Part shown: in pieces, positions 51,201 through 61,734 of the stretch
Layout of the letters: each line of letters opens with the position of its first letter
Numbering within the stretch: the first letter of the stretch is position 1
DNA from: Sipunculus nudus
Taxonomy: Eukaryota > Annelida > Sipuncula > Golfingiida > Sipunculidae
Length of the DNA stretch: 64,000 nt
Reading direction: 5' to 3'
Assembly (NCBI GenBank): GCA_026874595.1
Contig: CM049306.1
Coordinates: forward strand, 25,473,519-25,537,518
Program-made: the position numbers and the translations under genes
The notes under the pieces: model-generated
What the model saw: only the letters and a program-made list of their open reading frames with translations
Told to the model about the DNA's origin: nothing
The model's database searches: none

Positions 51201-51741
51201 GACACAAAAGTAGGAATGCCTCCATGTGAGAATCTATCTACTGAGAGAGATAAAAAAAATTGTGGCAAAGGGATGTGCATTAGCAAAGTTTAGAGCAAAA
51301 TAACATTTTTTTGGACCGTCCCAAATCATCTAATTATAGCAGGATATTCAAACTATAAGATAAGATAACAATTATTTGAATTCAATTCCAAGAATTTGTT
51401 GTTGACTTGCAATTCATTACATAAAAAAAAATAAAAAAATACAAATGCAATAAATACATAAAAGTAAATACATATAAAATAAATACATAAAAATAAAGCA
51501 GAACGTTTGATTATGCATGTAAAAACATACCATCCTGAAACAGAACATTGTCTAGCAGGTGGTTAAGCAGCAGTGCCTGTGTTTTGAATGACTTTGCCTT
51601 CTTATACATTGATCGAGTGATCCCCTCTTGGGGAGATATCTGTTGTGTCTTCACATTGGTAGACAGTCTTTTGGTCAGTGACAAATTGTTTTGGCAGACA
51701 CAGCACCTCAGAACCCGAATACTTGACAAAACACTTTTCAT
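36202..51741 (-). CDS. RPUSD3: RPUSD3-like mitochondrial pseudouridine synthase family protein
   Basis: Coding exons: 51531-51741, 50572-50616, 50076-50214, 48764-48871, 48035-48119, 40285-40417, 39218-39357, 36202-36408. All phases match; the total is 1068 nt, or 355 residues plus TGA, close to human RPUSD3 (about 351). Residues 1-28 (MKSVLSSIRV, then Cys- and Arg-rich to KRLST) look like a mitochondrial presequence. NKPAGIP (77-83) is the strand motif of RluA-type synthases. At 131-136 the order is HRECSG: the usual HRLDxxTxG with its catalytic Asp is missing, as I recall also for RPUSD3 (KESSG). Further matches are VDSPSKKSIL, PLLGDHTYSSR (256-266), LPLHLH (307-312) and the C-terminal TAPLPEFYLRTL. 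In mammals RPUSD3 acts with RPUSD4 and TRUB2 in mitochondrial RNA granules. An acceptor (TTTCAG) 7 bases before the ATG implies an unlocated upstream non-coding exon. Introns are full of repeats. RPUSD4 was considered but fits less well. Confidence 0.9.
36800..38795 (+). repeat. 144-bp satellite array, about 14 units, with a 577-bp higher-order repeat
   Basis: Unit landmarks: GTCTGTAATTCGATAGGTCT, GAGCCCTCATAG, ACCAATCATCCCTGTGAATT, GGGAAAGCTGCAGTA, GTTGTTGTTGAGTTATCGCG, AAAATCAGC, GGGCTGTGG. The period averages about 144 bp. The block from about 37390 to 37970 is repeated almost exactly at about 37968-38547 (offset 577 bp, four units). It ends with GACGGAAGGA-type repeats and CACTATAGGGCACTGCTTGT at about 38815-38910. 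It fills the last intron of the RPUSD3-like gene. Confidence 0.92.
40801..42035 (+). mobile_element. Family C element, copy 2
   Basis: Same ends as 25462-27414 (ACTAGATATTTCTTGGCACC; closing GTCTGGGGATACAA) and the same internal units, with palindrome variants near 41100, 41386 and 41710. A further copy follows immediately. It lies in the intron between RPUSD3 exons 40285-40417 and 48035-48119. Confidence 0.85.
42036..44315 (+). mobile_element. Family C element, copy 3 (interrupted)
   Basis: Starts TAGATATTTCTTGGCACTGC directly after copy 2. Exact palindromes at 42234-42245 and near 42709 and 43740, each followed by CTGTCTTCT. An 18-19-base C run lies at 42384-42402. Split by the element at 43050-43645. 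It ends GGGACCGTCATGAAAACATA then ATATCCCCGGAC. Confidence 0.8.
43050..43645. mobile_element. 596-bp hAT-type MITE
   Basis: Perfect 10-bp terminal inverted repeats (TAGTGGTGGG and CCCACCACTA) are flanked by the 8-bp direct duplication GATAAGAT at 43042-43049 and 43646-43653. TIRs of this form with an 8-bp TSD are typical of hAT elements. No transposase frame. Nested in family C copy 3. Confidence 0.9.
44809..45870 (+). mobile_element. Family B element, copy 3
   Basis: Starts AACTAGAATATGGGTAGTCG. Blocks with palindromes or variants near 44957, 45105, 45236, 45384, 45512 and 45661. It ends GAGGTCAACC, AAAATGAGGGTGCAGCAGTT. Still recognisable block by block against copies 1 and 2. Confidence 0.85.
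46162..47194 (-). mobile_element. Family D element: three 300-bp units with a different terminal hairpin
   Basis: Read on the minus strand it ends with CGGACGGACGG-type repeats, then TAGCCCATCAGCCTAAGGGC and TGAGGGCTAAAAA, a hairpin analogous to but different from that of family A. The other end carries TTGGCTGAGGGCTTTTGTCA. Internal units share TCTTGGTCAAGTTCGAAGAT, GGGTGACCTTGACCTA and GGTGGCGCCACCTACAATTT (exact palindrome 46487-46498; variant near 46788). No coding frame. Confidence 0.8.
47330..47817 (+). mobile_element. Family E fragment with palindrome and GCTAAAAA end
   Basis: An exact palindrome at 47350-47361 (AGGTGGCGCCACCTATAACT) opens a unit containing TTTGGTGATTATAGCTCTAG. It closes with GACGACGCATGACACACGAC, then GCATAAGCTCACAGGTTCGC and TAAAAA. 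The end layout parallels families A and D. Confidence 0.65.
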
Positions 51742-52014
51742 CCCTGACTGAAACATAAAAAGGAAATCTCATACTTGAATCATAATACAAACAGTTCATC
51801 AGTTCCTTTTTTTTATACTTAAATTATATGTAAAAAAATTGCATTGCAATGCACCATAATATTTATGTGCATAACAAGTATGTGCAAGGATCCTGAATTT
51901 GTTACCAGTTTCCACCATAATATCAATGGTCAAACCAAAATTTTGTTTGTGCAAAACTTAAGATATCCTTAACATAATAAAAAATATTTATAAACAACAT
52001 TTGTTAAATCTGCA

Positions 52015-52471
52015 GTGACACAGCAGTATGGCAGCAACATAAACCAGGAAACTCAAGGATCTGATTTTGAGAGTGAGACTGATACTTTCACAAAAAGTTA
52101 CCCAGGGTCATTAACAGTATGAGCATCTGCTAGTTACAGGAAGCTCAAGGTCTGTAGCTCTGTGTATTCTGCAGAAATACAACTTGGTCAAAATACACAC
52201 ATGCTTCCTTTACAATCAAAAGTAACTTGCATGCAACTGTGCTACTGTGCACCAGTGGTAAAGGAAGCTAGTGTGTTTGACCATGGTGTGGCTCAAGCTG
52301 TGACACTGGTAAAATCATAACCCACCTAACTGATAATGTAATACATGCAGCCCACTGACTGACGCTTGTTGTCAATGGTCAAGCTCACTGGGACAGACAC
52401 CCAATCCAAGGGGTCACACAAGTGCTGCTCAGCAGTTTCATGTGCTTTGTCTGCTGGATAAGTGAATCTCA
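52015..52471 (+). repeat. Family F repeat, left part
   Basis: Ends TGAATCTCA where the TIR element at 52472 begins. The related phrase CTCAAGGTCTGTAGCTCTGT occurs here (about 52144) and right after the element (about 54845), so the element sits inside a pre-existing repeat or repeated segment. Confidence 0.5.
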
Positions 52472-54838
52472 GGCAATAGATAAAACTCGGAAGTCGGAAG
52501 TCGGAAGCCTTCGGAAGTCGGAAGCCGTTTTATTTTTTAATATAATTTTTAAAATAACGAACAAATCGACAACTTTTTGTGTTAAAACGGAAGATATATA
52601 CCCCCTCTATCATACAAGAAATTTTCAAACATATGTATTAACATATATGGAAATAAAAGCATAATTAATCCGTCGGAAGCCTCTCGGAAGTCATCCGAGA
52701 GTGACAGATGATGCTCAAAATGCATAAAACTCGGAAGTCAAGCCCATAGCACCAACCAACAATGACACAGAAAAGGTCTCGCATCATTCCTTATTTTAAT
52801 TTTAGTAATTTTATGTATTTAAATAAAATCAGAATGTATATTACTAATATAATAAAATATAAAATAATAAAACAAACTAAAAAAATGTTGAAATACATAT
52901 CCAAATGTAATACATTATATATCATATCGCAATGTAATATTTTAAAAAGGAATGTTATTGTAGAAATAAAATATAAAAGCGTTTAAAATTTCGTAATTTT
53001 ATCCAAATAGTGTAATAATGTTTTTCCTTATTTAACAAAAAAATGAATATTATATCATATAAAAAATTAATTATAACTTAATTAAACAACATTCATGTGT
53101 ATTATGATAATTTTAATTAATACTATTCAAATATTTTATGAAATACATAAATTTGTATATTAATGTAAACACAAAGTATCAAACTGTCGCATTCTTGCAG
53201 GAACTGGTAAAACCGTAAGAAAATTCCAATCAGTTTTTGAATTAATAAAACTATTTTTTATCCATTAGGATGCTATATATACAGTATTACTGAAAGTAGT
53301 TGTTTATAATCCATGAAATAGGGTGGTATACATGGCACGCATAACTCTCTAAAGCTTGCTAAATACTGATCACCCAACGTATCAGGAAACAATTTTAGAA
53401 CATTGCACAGACAATTTTTTCTAATACATTAAAAAACACTTCCATTATATTTCGTAAATTTAAAAATAAATGTAAAACTGCAAAACTGTGAAAGATTAAA
53501 AAAAGGCATATGCAAAATCATTTCAATAAATTAAAACAGGATCTTTATATCTTAATAATTAGCTCAATCAAAATAAGTTATGTTGGATTAAATATTTCTA
53601 TTACATAATAAGGAGAAAATGTTTTAAAAAATGTAAAGTTAAATGAAATAGATATATCATAATATATTTCTGACATTTATAGCAGGATAACATATGAAAA
53701 GATTCCAGAGAACAATTTTTATTTTTTTTTAAACAATTCAAAGCCACATACTGTTTTTGTCAACATTTTAAGAACAGTTTCCTAAAATGTAGTGCTAAAT
53801 GGGGATGAGGCTTAGAAACGCGTGTGCTTTTAAGGTAACGACATAAAATATCTTTAGATTGTAATCAGTTACAACTAATTAAATAACAAGTGGTTAAGGG
53901 AGGAATCGCCACCTAAAATCTGTTTTGCGAGCTGTTACCCATTTTATTTGTAAGAATTACTCGCTCGATGGATGAGATAAATAATCACATACATGAATGG
54001 AAAAAATAAATAATCATATTATATACATTTAATAATTTCAATTATTATTTTATATTAACATATATCACTTTGTCATACGTAACATATACTACAGAATATG
54101 CTGCACAATGTTACATTCTATATTTAATCACTTTTAATGGTTTATATAATATTTTAGGAATATTGATTATAATATAATTTTATAATATATGATTATATAT
54201 GATATAATTATATTGGTGTTGAATGGATATATTTATATCGTCACATAATGATATTTAACACATTGTGTATAAATTTTGTTATACCTGTTATTATGTAATT
54301 ATATTTTGCATCATGTTTATATCTGTTCAATCAACAAAAAAATAGAAAATACGAAAATATATCTGTTTTGTATTTTAATTTCTTGTATGTTATTTGTTAT
54401 TATAGTATTTTACATTCATATCATATGTTTTATATTTTAATATTAATTTTTATATTATATTTTTAGTTATATACATTCTGATTTTATTTAAATACATAAA
54501 ATTACTAAAATTAAAATAAGGAATGATGCGAGACCTTTTCTGTGTCATTGTTGGTTGGTGCTATGGGCTTGACTTCCGAGTTTTATGCATTTTGAGCATC
54601 ATCTGTCACTCTCGGATGACTTCCGAAAGGCTTCCGACTGATTAATTATGCTTTAATTTTCATATATGTTAATATATATGTTTGAAACTTTATTGTATGA
54701 TACAAAGGGTATATATCTTCCGTTGTAATAGAAAAAGTTGTCGATTTGTTCGTTATTTTAAAAATTATATTAAAAAATAAAACGGCTTCCGACTTCCGAA
54801 GGCTTCCGACTTCCGACTTCCGAGTTTTATTTATTGCC
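52472..54838. mobile_element. 2.37-kb Mutator-like element with long TIRs and 9-bp TSD
   Basis: Ends GGCAATA(G/A)ATAAAACTCGG are inverted, and similarity continues for roughly 390 bp on each side (left to about 52860, right from about 54450). TGAATCTCA is duplicated at 52463-52471 and 54839-54847. Long TIRs plus a 9-bp TSD fit the Mutator superfamily. The subterminal parts repeat CGGAAGT. The core is very AT-rich and without a transposase frame, so the element is non-autonomous. Confidence 0.88.
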
Positions 54839-55920
54839 TGAATCTCAAGGTCTGTAGCTCTGTGGTTTACACAGATGGGCGCAAGATGTAATTGACTGTA
54901 GGTGGTGCCACCAGTCTTGAAAACAAGACATCAAACCACTCCTGAGAAAAATCAGTGCATGTATTGTCAAGATGGTATTGATGCCATCAGCCTTTTAGAA
55001 GAGAAATTTACCCAAGATCAAATTGTATATGCAAAATTTCAGGATATTTCAAAATCACTCAAGAAATGAGGGCATCAATGAATTGTATGAAAACTTGACA
55101 GCAGGTGGCAATACTAGTCATGTATATGACAAAGCCATGCATGATGGTTAAAATTTCATGAGATATATGTTATTTTCACTTAAAACAGCTTTATGATTTT
55201 ACGTTATGCATAAACAAATGTATATGGAGCCACTAGGCTTGTATGAGATATAGGTATCAAGATCTCTAGCCCAGCTAAATTTCAGGCTGATATGTCAATG
55301 CAATCTTGAGAAAAATGCATGGATGTATTTTACAAATATGTCAGAAGCAGATCCAGAGGGGGTTTAGGGGGTCCGAACACTCCCTTTTTCATCCGAAGCA
55401 ACCTTTTTTAAGGATTTCAGACAAAATTTTGTGGCTTGAACCCCCCTTTTCAGGACCTGGGGACTTTTTTTTTTAGGTTTCCATTGGTCCTTCTAGGTTG
55501 GATCCCCCCTTTTTCTAAATCCTGGATAAGCCCCTGTATGTGATTATAGGTGGTGCCACCTGTCATGTGTAAGAGAAAGATATCCCAGGTGGATGAACAT
55601 GCCAAATTTCAGGCCGATACCACTTCTGAAATAGGAGTGATTTTCATCCAGAGCAAACACACAGTCACCGTAACCGTAGCTACGTGAAACAGTTTGCAGA
55701 TGGCACAGGTCACCTGTCTTAAGTACAAGTTAAAGGTGTCCAAGATCTATGAACCACTCCTGAGATGTGCTAATATCACGATAAATGATGCACTGATGGA
55801 CACTGCATTAAGTGTCGCCACCAATATTTGTTAGGCAATTATGCCAGGTTTCAGAAAGATCTGTCCAAAGGTCTCAGTGGAGTCTCAGTGGGAAACAGCA
55901 TTTGCAAAACCCTCAATCTA
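54839..55920 (+). repeat. Family F repeat with degenerate palindrome blocks
   Basis: Blocks resembling family B (CAAAATTTCAGG, CACTCCTGAGA) with palindrome variants GGTGGTGCCACC near 54901 and 55549. Strongly diverged. A stretch at about 55340-55540 is unrelated and T- and C-rich. Confidence 0.6.
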
Positions 55921-56403
55921 TCAAATACAATATTACCCCCTGCAAGCATAATTTTTCAATTATCATATGTTGATGGTAAGAGCCTGATAGAATAGTTAAA
56001 TGAACTTCCCGAACACAAGTATCAATTCTATTCAGGCTTGGAAAAGACCATATGGGCAGAACTATAGAAACCGGGCTGCAGCCTACTGCAGTACCTTATG
56101 CACAACGGGTGTTGCATAATAAATTGTTTCCTGACAAAAGCTGTTACCGCATATTATTTTCCTGAGAATTCCCGTATTTAATTTTGCTCATAACTGGAGT
56201 CTATAATATTATAGGAGGAGGGGTTTGGGAAACCTGGGTTCCCCGCCTGAACAGGGGTGTGGGGGTGCCCCCCCCCCCTTAAGCTTAGTTCTCCTGTTCA
56301 AAAAGGGAAATGATTCCCCATTTTCGCGTTAGATGGCGCTTCAATCGCAGATATAAATGAACAAAACTCGGCCCTGTTGCCAGTGTTGGTATCTCGTCTT
56401 CAC

Positions 56404-56471
56404 AGCTCACTTATTAGTGTTAAGGGCTCCTAGTCTTGAAATCATAGGTTCAATTCCCGATTCAGGCTACT
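56404..56471 (+). pseudogene. tRNA-Ser(TGA)-like relic
   Basis: AGTGTTAAGGGCTCCTAGTC, then TTGAAATC and GGTTCAATTCC resemble the D arm, anticodon arm with TGA, and T arm of a tRNA-Ser. The long variable arm is missing and the acceptor stem does not pair well, so this is a tRNA pseudogene or the head of a tRNA-derived SINE. Confidence 0.35.
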
Positions 56472-57574
56472 TCTGATGTTTAGTAGTTGTTTATGTTAAA
56501 AGAGTTGATATAAGTGTAGGGACATCTACAGGGAAAAGTAGGGAAAATAGGGAATGGGGAGTTATATTTTCATGTTCCTCAATAGAAGCGTAGCCCGCGT
56601 TCTATAGTTGGTCCACCATATGTTTTGATATTTTATTTAATGTCATCGTTGCCATCAACTGAGCTCCTGTACGTCCCTGTGTCACTGTCAGTAAACAAAA
56701 CTTGCCATGTTTTGCACTTTCGGGTCAACTTGAAAAGTTCCCCCATCTAACGACGTCAAGGAAATTCATAGAGACACGAGTATGCTAATTTTATATATTT
56801 GTGGCTTTGTGTGTATGCTTATTAAATCCGGACTAGCATCATATGTTTACAATTTGAATAAAGAACTACTTAAGTTGCCCAAGGTCTTAAAGGTCTGCGC
56901 AGTACCTCTGTTGCTTTGACATGTGCTCTGCAAAATCAAATTTGTTACGGTTGGCTCACTTAAAATCGGAGAATCTTAAGCAATTCTCGGAGCAATTGTT
57001 TAAAAAAATCGTGTCAACAACAGTTTATCAGTTCTCGCGTCCATGTATAGATACAATTATATATTAATAAGTATATATTATAAGCTAATGGCCAGTTATA
57101 TATAGTTAATAGATCGAGTAGCTATATAATTTTCCAAAACATTTTAATATAAGATTTTAAAATGCTAATCAATATAATATTATGACATAATGTATAAATA
57201 TAATATATAGCGTCCATAAGTGTATTTGACTGGTAACGTACGTGTTATCTTAATCTTCAAACTCTGAAATTCATTTGTCAGTCTTACTAATTGTTGTGGT
57301 ACTGGTAAAAATACATTTACATTAATTCTCACAAGATATTCTGAGCAATTATAATTAAAACAATTTACTTATAATTAATAAGCCATACACGCACATTGAT
57401 ACTGAGCATTTTGTTTCACTGTTTGATTTAAAGAAATATATGATAAATAATTATAAATTAACATGTAAGATTGCGATCATTTATGTAAAAATCGGTTTAA
57501 CCTTACTAAATTTTGCTAATAAGGTTTAACCATTTTATGTTAACATGTTATTCCAGTCATATATAAAGGCCAGT

Positions 57575-57607
57575 GTGAATGGCATAAAGGCCAGTGTGAA
57601 TGGCATA
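57575..57607 (+). repeat. Two-copy short tandem repeat upstream of the Ser/Pro-rich gene
   Basis: GGCCAGTGTGAATGGCATA occurs twice in tandem about 240 bases before the ATG at 57840. Confidence 0.85.
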
Positions 57608-57706
57608 GAATAATGATGATCATGATAAAATAGAACACGAAAATTGGTAAGCAACTACTCCATGATCTTTGGCAAATTGTGCAACTTTCAGTATAGTTTG
57701 TGTGAA

Positions 57707-57767
57707 CCAATAAGAAATTCCGTTACATAAAATTTGGAACTGTTCGTGTTTCGCGGCACCTGATTGG
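57707..57767 (+). promoter_or_regulatory. Paired CCAAT boxes upstream of the Ser/Pro-rich gene
   Basis: CCAAT at 57707-57711 and its inverse (ATTGG, inside 57762-57767) lie about 130 and 75 bases before the ATG at 57840, with no TATA box close by. This is the arrangement of an NF-Y-type promoter. Because the RPUSD3-like gene runs divergently and lacks a located first exon, the site could in principle serve both genes, but 6 kb of repeats separate them. Confidence 0.4.
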
Positions 57768-57839
57768 ATCATTCTACATACACATGGCATGGCGTCAAAA
57801 TGGTTCATGTAAACCCCAAATACACCGGATTCTTGGAGA

Positions 57840-58791
57840 ATGGCTAATTTATACGGCAAAGGCAGAGTGAATGAAGAAGCTTCTCCAGTTGATAAAAGAG
57901 ACAGCTTCATGCAACAGCCACAGTCACCGGGTACGTCCTCTGTGCCCCGAGGCTACGGTAAACGAAGTCCTGTTCCTGTTCGGGGGCAGGGCTCTCCTGG
58001 CCCTAGAGCAAAACACAGCCCGATCTTTGTGGCGAGCCCTGGGGGCAGCAGGCGGGAGGATGGGGAGATGGGACTGTCACCAGGACAGGAGGGGACCCTG
58101 GAGTTGGATACACTGAGGCAGTTCACAATCCCTAAAAAGAAAAAAGTGAAGAAAGGTGAGGCGCAATTTTATGCACGGTGGTCTCAATACTCTCATTGTG
58201 CACTTGCAAGATAACATCACTTTTTAGTTTTATCTGTTTATCACTCATCCACACTTTCACAGTTAGATGGTATAACTATATAAGTTTCCACACGGGGAAC
58301 ATCACTAAACTACATTTAAGTACAGACATTGTCCCAAATTAAGAAAAAAGAATATGCTGAGTAAGGATCTCTGGCTGACATATGAGAAAAGTTTGTTATT
58401 TAGTGCCCAGTGCAACTCCAAGTCAGAAAATAGATATTTACAATTAATCAATATTAGTATTTTTATTTATGGCATATTTATGTATCGCTATCAGTTTGTG
58501 TTACTTCTTGTAGTCACAGCTCAAAATCTTGAATTCAGTTGCTGAACTTGACAGAATGGTATCATGTGGAACAACATCAGGTTCATTCAATCACCTTATA
58601 TTCCATAATTTCATAAAAATAGTAAAATGTAAAATTTTTTTTTTTCTCTGAACTTGACAACAGTCAGTGCTATATGACACAAGTGAGTAGAGTATATTTG
58701 ATCTGGTCCAGTGAGGATATTTGTTATAGTGATATTCTTTAAATGGGTTGTTGCAGATTGGGATGGAGCAAATGACCCTAATGAACCATGA
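57840..58791 (+). CDS. Ser/Pro-rich small protein with basic tail, two-exon model, not recognised
   Basis: Exon 1, 57840-58155, opens with ATG (MANLYGKGRVNEEASPVDKR) after an in-frame upstream TAA and ends at AAAG|GTGAGG, phase 1, giving 105 codons. It carries seven Ser-Pro pairs (possible proline-directed phosphosites), Gly/Arg/Pro-rich disorder, then LDTLRQFTIPKKKKVKK, which resembles a monopartite nuclear localisation signal. The nearest suitable acceptor, TTGCAG at 58751-58756, joins in phase to 58757-58791 and adds DWDGANDPNEP before TGA, for 116 residues in all. Exon 1 is well supported by GC content, composition, promoter boxes and a strong donor. The second exon is a proposal: its polypyrimidine tract is weak, and the true 3' exons could lie elsewhere, even beyond the window. 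Function unknown. Confidence 0.55.
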
Positions 58792-59065
58792 ACAAATCCC
58801 CTGTATGGTTTTCTGCAACATTGCATGTATTTCATTTGCATTAGCCATATTTAAATGTCATCAAGGAGAATTATGTTTGAACAACTTTGCTCTCTTGTGT
58901 GTGCAAGATGCATATGTATCTACAGGAATATTGTGGTGTATTTGTGCTGTACATGTGTATGCTGATCTGCCAGTGATGATGGATTCTAAGAGCTGCTGAT
59001 ATTACCACTTAAGGCACATTCACAACAATAGCTGCGCTGCAGTAAATGTTGAGTACATGAAAATA

Positions 59066-59255
59066 CACTGGGGTGTCCACACCATATGCCCAGCTGCACC
59101 ACGCTGCAAAGCAAAGCTGAAAAAGTTTAACTTTTTCCGCTTTGCAGCACTGTAAATATGCCCAGCTGTTTATTCAGTATAGTATTTGCTGCACAGTGCA
59201 GCTCGGTGCTGCAAAGCACAGCACAGCATTCGGTGTGGCCAGTCCTTTACACGTA
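59066..59255. mobile_element. Short foldback/MITE rich in GCTGC words
   Basis: Left end ACTGGGGTGTCCACACCATA and the inverse of the right end ACTGGCCACACCGAATGC match apart from a 5-base insertion. Inside are inverted GCTGCAAAGC and GCTTTGCAGC and a central AAAAGTTTAACTTTT palindrome. No clear TSD. Confidence 0.6.
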
Positions 59256-59261
59256 TGGAAA

Positions 59262-59712
59262 TGACTAAATTGCTGGCAAGGTAATTAAATTTCCGAAGTA
59301 GCTAAACAGCGGGCAGGATGCCGGCAGTGTAGTCCACAAGCTAAACAGCTGGCAGGGAAAATTGACCTTGCCAGCAAGGTCAACAAAGAATGTGCACTTT
59401 TGATACCTACTGAACATTTTTATAACATAAAGACCAGCAAGATATCTAATTTGGTAAGTCAGCACTATATTGTCAGCTCATTGTTAAATTAAAATTGAAA
59501 AGTGTTGAGAATCACACTGAAACTCTGAAATAGAGCATGCACTCATTTGCCAGCAGTTTAGCCAGTCGGCTAGACTGCTTGCATGGTCAATTTACCCTGC
59601 CGGCTGAACTAAACTGCTAGCTGTTAAGCCACTTCCTTAAATTTCCCTGCCTGCAGTTTATCCTTTGGACTCAACATCTGGCCCTGCCAGCAGTATAGCC
59701 ACTTCCTGCACT
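59262..59712. repeat. Imperfect inverted repeat built of GCTGGCAGGG words
   Basis: GCTGGCAAGGTAATTAAATT at the left is mirrored by AAATTTCCCTGCCTGCAG and CCCTGCCAGCAGTATAGCC at the right. GCCGGCAG, CTGGCAGGG and TGCCAGCA recur between. Looks like a decayed foldback element. Confidence 0.5.
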
Positions 59713-60144
59713 TAACTAGACCAAGACAAAAGGGGAGACACTGGGCAAGGAGAGTCCAAGAATTTTGTCGGAATTTCTTACCAGAAAGGCACCAGAACTG
59801 GTCAGTATGTCGTAAATAAAGGCAAATTCTGTGTGTCAGGCCTTCAGTTCACTGGCTGTAAACACAGCTAACAGACATGTTTAATAAAAAATATATATAT
59901 ATTAAGTGACATTTTGGCAGCAAACTGCCACTAAGCTAGTGGCCATGTCATCCTCATGGCACCACATGTGGAAAGGTCCTGCTCTTTAATATACAGTAAT
60001 ATTCATGATGCATATTGCAAACTATGTCACTATACTTCAGCTGTGTTGGCCTATGGGTCCTATACAAGAATATCACCCTCAGAATATTCACTGTCCCTTG
60101 GAGGCAATTAATGGTGTCAGAGGGATATTAAAGAGTTCTACTTA

Positions 60145-60431
60145 GGCCAAAAAAAATAAAAGGTATAGTTCTCAGGCACCGCCCGCTTCAATTTTTACCC
60201 CCCGCATCAAAAATTTTTATTTTGATTTTTATCTTTCAAGAAGATAAATAATACAATTTATGTAGTGCTTTTACCTGTTTAGCAAAAAAATTTGTTATTT
60301 TTATGTTTTTCCTGATCACATGACATTTTTATCGAAACATTCAAAAAAAGATCAAAAATAAAATACCGCCCGCCCACACTGATTTCTGAAAAAAAGTGCC
60401 TGAGAACCATACCTTTTTTTTATTTTTGGCC
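60145..60431. mobile_element. 287-bp PIF/Harbinger-type MITE
   Basis: Inverted ends of about 35 bp (GGCCAAAAA…, then GGTAT(A/G)GTTCTCAGGCAC) with TTA duplicated at 60142-60144 and 60432-60434. The 3-bp TTA TSD and GG-starting TIRs fit PIF/Harbinger. CCGCCCGC is repeated inverted just inside the TIRs. Confidence 0.8.
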
Positions 60432-61339
60432 TTACAGTCATACAAAATAAGGGTAAATTCTAACATTTTTCCTTCACTTTTGAAATTATTAACCTGCTTA
60501 AATGAGATCTTCAAGCTAAAATCCTGTGGTTTCCACAAAGTAGCATTGTCCCTATGAACACTTTTATTTGCTGTTAAGTGGGTAAATACCAGTGACCACT
60601 GGGCTGTCAGTGGCTGTCACAGCCCAGGTGGTCACTCCAGTCCTAGATTGCCATGGGATTAGGAGCTTCTCAAAATGCAAGTTCTGACAGAGAACGTTTA
60701 GTGTGAATAACTATTATTCCATTTATTGTATACTAATTTACTGGCCCTTAACTTCTAATTCAGACCTTTAATGACCTGCAGATAACCTAGCAGCCTCTCA
60801 GTGTCATTTAATAGTATCATTACACTGATTCACTAAACCCAACTGCGTTGAATTTGGCTCAGGTTATAAGATTTGCAGCTATGAGCAATACCACTTTTAA
60901 AATTTCAAATTTGGAATTTCCTTGGCTGGAGGCAGTGGCTGATGTTTCAGTGAGAGACTGGAAAATGCTTGTCTTTAAGTAATTAAAGAAGAGGAGAAAA
61001 TGTTAAAAAGTGACCATCTCATTGATGACATTGTTGACCAGTTTTTGACCAGTTTATCTGACGATAATTATAACTTAGTGATGACAGTGCATCAGAACTT
61101 GTGAAGGCTGAGGGAAACATAAAGTAAATGGAGCCTTTGTATTGTTAAGCTGTTAATGTCATTTGCATTCATTTGCATTCACTCTTGTCTCAATCAAATG
61201 CCAATAAGTTGTTCTTATTTCATGCAAAACACCATAAAATATGTATCATTTAAACCTTGTAAAATTATCCAACTGATGATAAGTGATATGTAATATGTAT
61301 TTGTATCTCATCTAAGATATTCAAAATTTTAAACTTAAG

Positions 61340-61700
61340 TAAAAACTTATTATTAGAGTTATTCCAAAATTATCATGTCCATCGTCCGTCTGGCTGTCCA
61401 GCCATCCGTTAGCAGGGCACAAATCGTAACTGCTAAACCTAGAAACTTCTAAGTGAAAATCAAGGGAGGTCAATAAAATATCTCCTTGGAAACATGAAAT
61501 TAGGCCACTGCGACCTATATCCTCTGCGCTGTAGGGCTTGAAAGTACCCCCCAGAATAATCAAAAATATAATACAAAACCTCCAATATCTTGATAATTAA
61601 TGCATGGATTGTCATTAATCTTGCCTTGAATATTGACCATGACTAGTTTTGTCAGTTCCCGAAAAGTGGTGGCACCACCTGCATTTTTTGTTATTTTAAC
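61340..61700 (-). mobile_element. Family A fragment, inverted
   Basis: The reverse complement carries GTACTTTCAAGCCCTACAGC, CAGTGGCCTAATTTC, CGATTTGTGCCCTG and a diverged ACGG cassette without the terminal hairpin. AGGTGGTGCCACC-type sequence lies at about 61668-61680. Confidence 0.7.
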
Positions 61701-61734
61701 ATTTTTAATATTTGAAAAAAAATTTTTACTATAA

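Larger units (their letters stand above)
55921..57706. other. Intergenic DNA upstream of the Ser/Pro-rich gene
   Basis: Apart from the tRNA-like relic and a C run at about 56266-56278 I see no gene. The unplaced first exon of the RPUSD3-like gene could lie here or anywhere above 51748. Confidence 0.4.

Noticed and set aside
52762-52986. 74-residue Lys/Ile/Asn/Tyr-rich frame inside the long-TIR element
   Set aside because: Explained by extreme AT content; no transposase motifs.
58748-58999. 83-residue plus-strand frame near the proposed second exon of the Ser/Pro-rich gene
   Set aside because: Different frame from exon 1 splicing, Cys- and hydrophobic-rich, no domain. The short in-phase exon at 58757-58791 is preferred.
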